41,250 nt of DNA from an uncultured Candidatus Saccharibacteria bacterium. Lineage in GTDB: Bacteria > Patescibacteriota > Saccharimonadia > Saccharimonadales > Saccharimonadaceae. Below, piece after piece: positions 37,714 through 41,250 of this stretch. Where the stretch lies: contig CAMMYO010000004.1 in NCBI GenBank assembly GCA_946527885.1, forward strand, positions 1 through 41,250, in the 5' to 3' direction. A model generated the notes under the pieces. It made no database searches. It worked only from the letters and a program-made list of their open reading frames with translations, and was not told where the DNA came from. Position 1 is the first letter of the stretch, and each line of letters starts with the position of its first letter. A program made the position numbers and the translations under genes.

Positions 37714-39105
37714 ATGAAGGCGTTATATCGGAGGTATCGACCAAAGACTCTAGATGAGGTGATTGGACAACCTCAAATTACTGATATTCTGAAAAAATCT
37801 CTCCAAAACGGTAAACTATCGCATTCTTACCTATTTGTCGGTCCGCGCGGCTGCGGCAAAACTTCTGTCGCCCGTATTCTTGCGCACGAAATCAATCATT
37901 TTCCATACGAACTAGAAGACGAATATTTAGACATTATCGAAATCGACGCCGCGAGTAATACTGGCGTCGACAATATCCGTGACTTGCGCGAAAAAGCCAT
38001 CATCGCACCAGCAAAGGGCAAATACAAGGTTTATATCATCGACGAAGTCCATATGCTTTCCAAATCCGCCTTTAACGCCTTGCTCAAAACCCTGGAAGAA
38101 CCGCCGGAGCACGTGATTTTCATCATGGCAACCACCGATGCGCACAAAGTCCCTATCACCATCACCTCGCGCAGCCAGGTATATACTTTCAAGCTTGCCG
38201 ACCCAAGCACAATGCTTGAGCATCTCAAAAAGATCGCCAAAGCCGAAAAAATCGACATCACAGACGAAGCACTCGCAATTGTCGTCAAACGCGGTGGCGG
38301 CTCATTCCGCGACTCACTCTCGCTGCTCGACCAAATCTCATCAATTAGCGAAAAACAAATCGACGCCGAAACCGTCAATACTGCGCTCGGACTACCACAC
38401 GAAGACGCTATCAACTCACTATTACAATCCTATCTATCTGGCGATCTCAGCACAATTCGCACGCAATTACAAAATCTCTTCGATTCAAATATCAAAGCGG
38501 AATCAATTGCAGACAGCCTTATTTCGGAAATTATTCGCAACCCTAATGCCGCCCACCTTAACTTGCTCGACAATCTAATCGAAGTTCAGCGCTCACCATA
38601 CCCGCAAGTAAAACTGTTGTTAGCGCTCTCGACCAATGTGCCAAAAAATATCAGTTACGAACCAGTTGTCACGAATGTTCCGGCTGTATCCGCTCCACAG
38701 CCGACGCCAAAAGCAGCTCCAAAAACAGAAAAGAAAACTCCGGCAGTAGAGCAGAAAATCGAAACAGCCATTGCGCCAAGCACGCCAACCGTCGAGCGCG
38801 CACCGTCCGGCGCCCCAAATCCAGAGCTATGGCAGAGAATCCTCGATCATGCCCAGGAAAACGCACCGAGCATTCACAAATATCTGCTCGATTCCGACTA
38901 TCTCGTCGACGGGAACTTACTTACGATTTACGCCAAAAAGAAATTTGCCAAAACTCAGCTCGACAAGAAAAAATCTATTTTGTCAGCCGTTTTGCCAGAA
39001 AATATGACCATTGAAATTAATGCTGAAACATTAATCAAAGACGAAGCAATCGCAGATATTGCCGCCATTATGGGCGGAGGAGAGGAGGTTCAAATCGATG
39101 CCTAG
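37714..39105 (+). CDS. dnaX: DNA polymerase III subunit gamma/tau, lacking the zinc module
   Basis: DnaX is the motor of the clamp loader. The 463-residue protein has Walker A GPRGCGKTSVAR near 43, IIEIDAASNTGVDNIRDLRE near 74, Walker B IIDEVHMLSKSAFNALLKTL near 108, and sensor 1 FIMATTDAHKVPITI near 136. The four-cysteine zinc module that normally follows Walker A is replaced by HEINHFPYELEDEY, with no cysteine. Domain III and a Pro/Ala-rich linker follow, then a C-terminal domain of about 90 residues. The ATG is 7 bases after a TATCAT box. The gene overlaps dnaB by 8 bases. Confidence 0.95.
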   Translation: MKALYRRYRPKTLDEVIGQPQITDILKKSLQNGKLSHSYLFVGPRGCGKTSVARILAHEINHFPYELEDEYLDIIEIDAASNTGVDNIRDLREKAIIAPAKGKYKVYIIDEVHMLSKSAFNALLKTLEEPPEHVIFIMATTDAHKVPITITSRSQVYTFKLADPSTMLEHLKKIAKAEKIDITDEALAIVVKRGGGSFRDSLSLLDQISSISEKQIDAETVNTALGLPHEDAINSLLQSYLSGDLSTIRTQLQNLFDSNIKAESIADSLISEIIRNPNAAHLNLLDNLIEVQRSPYPQVKLLLALSTNVPKNISYEPVVTNVPAVSAPQPTPKAAPKTEKKTPAVEQKIETAIAPSTPTVERAPSGAPNPELWQRILDHAQENAPSIHKYLLDSDYLVDGNLLTIYAKKKFAKTQLDKKKSILSAVLPENMTIEINAETLIKDEAIADIAAIMGGGEEVQIDA

Positions 39106-40480
39106 GACAAAAGAAGAGACAGAGCAAGTCGAGCGCGCAAGCGGCCGAATACCGCCGCAGCATCTCGATATCGAGAAATCTCTGCTTGGCGCCATTTTAA
39201 TTTCCGAAGATTGTTTGCCAGATGTAACCGAAATTGTACGCCCGGATGATTTTTATGACGAACGCCACCGCCATATTTACGGCGCTATGTTCAATTTGTA
39301 TGAGCGTCATCGCCCAGTCGATCTAGTAACGGTCAGCGCGGAGCTTCGCGCCAAAAAACTAACCGAACGCGCTGGCGGCGCCACCTATCTTTCTGATCTC
39401 GCCAACTATGTTCCGACCGCCGCGCATGCCAAAGCTTATGCTGAAACCGTCAAAGAAGACTCGACGCGCCGCAAACTCATCGATGCGGGCGCCGAAATCG
39501 CCGAAATCGCCTACGACGAAACTAGCGACACGCAAGAAATCCTCGGCGAAGCCGAACGCGCGCTATTTAAGGTTTCAGAGCAAACCAATAAGGGCGACAT
39601 GTATGCAATCTCGGATCTTTTGTCCGAAACTTTCGACCGTCTGGAGGTGCTACACGAAAACAAAGGCGCCATTGCTGGTCTAAAAACTGGTTTCACGGAT
39701 CTCGATAAAGTTACGGCCGGACTTCATCGCTCGGACCTTTTGATTCTAGCAGCGCGCCCTGCCATGGGTAAAACCGCATTTGCACTTAATGTCGGCCGCC
39801 AGGTTGCAAATATTAACAAAAAAGCCGTGCTTATCTTCTCGCTCGAGATGGGCAAGGAGCAGCTCATCAATCGTATGCTCGCAGACGCATCCGGCGTTGA
39901 TTCGTTCAAGCTCGAAACTGGTACATTTAGCGGCGACGATTTTGCGCAAATTTCCGAAGCAATGGCCGAACTTTCTGAAGATCAAATCTTCATCGATGAT
40001 ACACCGGGCCTTACTGTTACTTCCATGCGCACCAAAGCACGCCGCGTCGCACACGAAAATGAGCTCGGTCTAATTATCGTGGACTATCTGCAGCTCATGT
40101 CTGGTACCAGCAAACAGGCGCAAGGCAACCGTGTGCAGGAAATTTCAGAAATTTCGCGTGGCCTCAAGTTAATTGCGCGCGAACTAGACGTGCCAGTAAT
40201 TGCGCTTTCACAGCTCTCTCGCTCCGTCGAGCAGCGCGACGTTAAAATCCCGATGCTATCCGACCTTCGCGAATCCGGTTCTATCGAGCAGGATGCTGAC
40301 ATTGTCATGTTCTTGTACCGTGAAGATTACTACAATCCAGATACTGAGCGCCAAAATATCGCCGACCTGATTCTTGCAAAGCATCGCCGCGGCGCCACAG
40401 CAACAATCGGACTGTACTTCGATAAAAAGCACGTACGATTCATGTCGCTCGACACACATCACGATGAACCGAATCTCTGA
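39098..40480 (+). CDS. dnaB: Replicative DNA helicase DnaB
   Basis: DnaB unwinds DNA at the replication fork as a hexamer. The 460-residue protein has the N-terminal domain (PPQHLDIEKSLLGAILISED near 18), Walker A AARPAMGKTAFAL near 215, SLEMGKEQLINRML near 242, Walker B LIIVDYLQLMSG near 326, and the arginine-finger region LSQLSRSVEQR and LRESGSIEQDADIVMFLYR near 369-400. ATG 39098 is preceded by GGAGAGGAGG and overlaps the dnaX stop by 8 bases, so the two are translationally coupled. A terminator follows. Confidence 0.97.
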   Translation: MPRTKEETEQVERASGRIPPQHLDIEKSLLGAILISEDCLPDVTEIVRPDDFYDERHRHIYGAMFNLYERHRPVDLVTVSAELRAKKLTERAGGATYLSDLANYVPTAAHAKAYAETVKEDSTRRKLIDAGAEIAEIAYDETSDTQEILGEAERALFKVSEQTNKGDMYAISDLLSETFDRLEVLHENKGAIAGLKTGFTDLDKVTAGLHRSDLLILAARPAMGKTAFALNVGRQVANINKKAVLIFSLEMGKEQLINRMLADASGVDSFKLETGTFSGDDFAQISEAMAELSEDQIFIDDTPGLTVTSMRTKARRVAHENELGLIIVDYLQLMSGTSKQAQGNRVQEISEISRGLKLIARELDVPVIALSQLSRSVEQRDVKIPMLSDLRESGSIEQDADIVMFLYREDYYNPDTERQNIADLILAKHRRGATATIGLYFDKKHVRFMSLDTHHDEPNL

Positions 40481-40503
40481 TTTACTCAATCGCAAACAAA
40501 ACT

Positions 40504-40530
40504 TACACTCCAATACGGAGTGTATTTTTT
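40504..40530 (+). terminator. Terminator of dnaX-dnaB
   Basis: TACACTCC and GGAGTGTA pair around AATAC and are followed by TTTTTT. Confidence 0.92.
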
Positions 40531-40552
40531 AGCAAAATAAGCATTAGCATTT

Positions 40553-40581
40553 TTGACCAAGGCACAGATTTATGCTAAAAT
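40553..40581 (+). promoter_or_regulatory. Promoter of the 40589 gene
   Basis: TTGACC (40553-40558), 17 bases, TAAAAT (40576-40581) with extended TGC. It ends 7 bases before the GTG start. Confidence 0.75.
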
Positions 40582-40588
40582 CAGAGCA

Positions 40589-41250
40589 GTGAAAAAGACT
40601 AAAAAAGAGCCTTTTTTATTAAGGCAACGTCTTACAATCGGCTACATCGCACTCGCGATCGTATTTTTCTTGTTGCTTAGCTTTCTGCCAAATATCGCGC
40701 CAGGCGGTCTAAGCAACGCCGAAATGGACTCGGCCGTATTTGCGCACAAAGTCAACTGGGACTTCATTTCTGCCGGCAACGTCATCGATTTTCCATACTA
40801 CGGCGCCCAAAAACTCTGTTTACATTTGTTCGGTCTCAGTCTTTATTCAATCAAACTTCCGTCCATTATTTTTGGTACACTCGCCGCATTCTTTATGGTA
40901 CTATTACTAAACCGCTGGTTCAAATCCGATGTCGCGATTATCGGCTCCGTTCTAACCACACTTTCGACCGCATTTCTATCACTCGCAACTTTCGGCACGC
41001 CGGTAGTCATGTATATTTTCTGGCTTAGCGTGATCTTGTGGGCGGGCTCAAAAATCGTCGGCAACAACAAACCGCCATTCCTGCTCGTCGTTTTCTTCGT
41101 ACTATGTTTAGGTCTAGCAACCTACACGCCGCACCTATGCTATATCATCGCCGGAATCGGTATCGCAGGCATCGTTCATCCACACCTTCGCTTCGCACTC
41201 AAACAGCTACATCCGGTAAAGTTTACGATTTGTGCCGCCGTCGGTATTGG
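40589..41250 (+). CDS. GT-C (GT39/ArnT-like) membrane glycosyltransferase, partial
   Basis: The frame starts at GTG 40589 and stays open to the window end (220 codons). A basic N-terminus and one membrane helix are followed by PGGLSNAEMDSAVFAHKV, where family members usually have a catalytic acidic residue, and then YYGAQKLCLHLFGLSLYSIKL with PSIIFG. This is the first-loop and second-helix pattern of dolichyl/undecaprenyl-phosphate sugar transferases of family GT39/83. Several more membrane helices follow. It would transfer sugars from a lipid carrier outside the membrane, fitting the envelope genes elsewhere in the window. The C-terminus is not in view. Confidence 0.8.
   Translation, partial: MKKTKKEPFLLRQRLTIGYIALAIVFFLLLSFLPNIAPGGLSNAEMDSAVFAHKVNWDFISAGNVIDFPYYGAQKLCLHLFGLSLYSIKLPSIIFGTLAAFFMVLLLNRWFKSDVAIIGSVLTTLSTAFLSLATFGTPVVMYIFWLSVILWAGSKIVGNNKPPFLLVVFFVLCLGLATYTPHLCYIIAGIGIAGIVHPHLRFALKQLHPVKFTICAAVGI

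Overview
The window looks like a chromosomal segment of a Patescibacteria (CPR) bacterium, most likely Candidatus Saccharibacteria (TM7). The reasons are a standard genetic code with TGA, TAA and TAG all used as stops, many small stand-alone genes, a DnaX without its zinc module, a short delta-prime-like clamp-loader subunit, and a cell-envelope set of the kind seen in this group. The lineage is inferred from gene content only.

Layout. 1-2,600: 5' half of a tRNA-Ala and three minus-strand orphan genes, two of them paralogous. 2,670-7,320: core genes on the plus strand (trpS, HD hydrolase, CmpB-like membrane protein, RluA-type pseudouridine synthase, delta-prime-like protein, TPR protein). 7,330-10,390: tRNA-Thr, tRNA-Tyr with duplicated 3' ends and terminator, and four orphan genes. 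10,460-22,240: surface and polysaccharide genes (CHAP protein, sugar transferase, LCP protein, BY-kinase and its PHP phosphatase) mixed with HAD, methyltransferase, P-loop and YgjP-type genes. 22,240-24,860: a symmetric array of short palindromes, then a GH97 glycosidase operon. 24,900-28,160: membrane proteins, a DUF2974-like hydrolase and rlmH. 28,260-35,470: six strongly promoted orphan genes around a CPA2 antiporter and rplJ-rplL, which has an L10-type leader. 35,670-41,250: a conserved hypothetical gene, aquaporin, dnaX-dnaB and the start of a GT-C glycosyltransferase.

Two expression styles alternate. Many core genes have an extended -10 box (TGnTATAAT-like) ending only 6-7 bases before ATG/GTG, which implies leaderless mRNA. 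The orphan genes and ribosomal protein genes mostly have a near-consensus TTGAC-17-TATAAT promoter, a leader often beginning with a small hairpin, a strong GGAGG-type ribosome site, and a private tetraloop terminator.

The most unusual non-coding structures are: (1) five 17-bp GTAAA-N7-TTTAC palindromes placed mirror-symmetrically around position 22,396 between convergent genes; (2) two unlabelled elements (17,733-18,229 and 26,430-26,585) sharing about 41-bp terminal inverted repeats, apparently MITEs, the larger holding a GNAT acetyltransferase remnant; (3) the repeated tRNA-Tyr 3' end. Among proteins, the orphans at 28,832 and 31,206 share an N-terminal motif and end in modules resembling the RNA polymerase alpha C-terminal helix-hairpin-helix.
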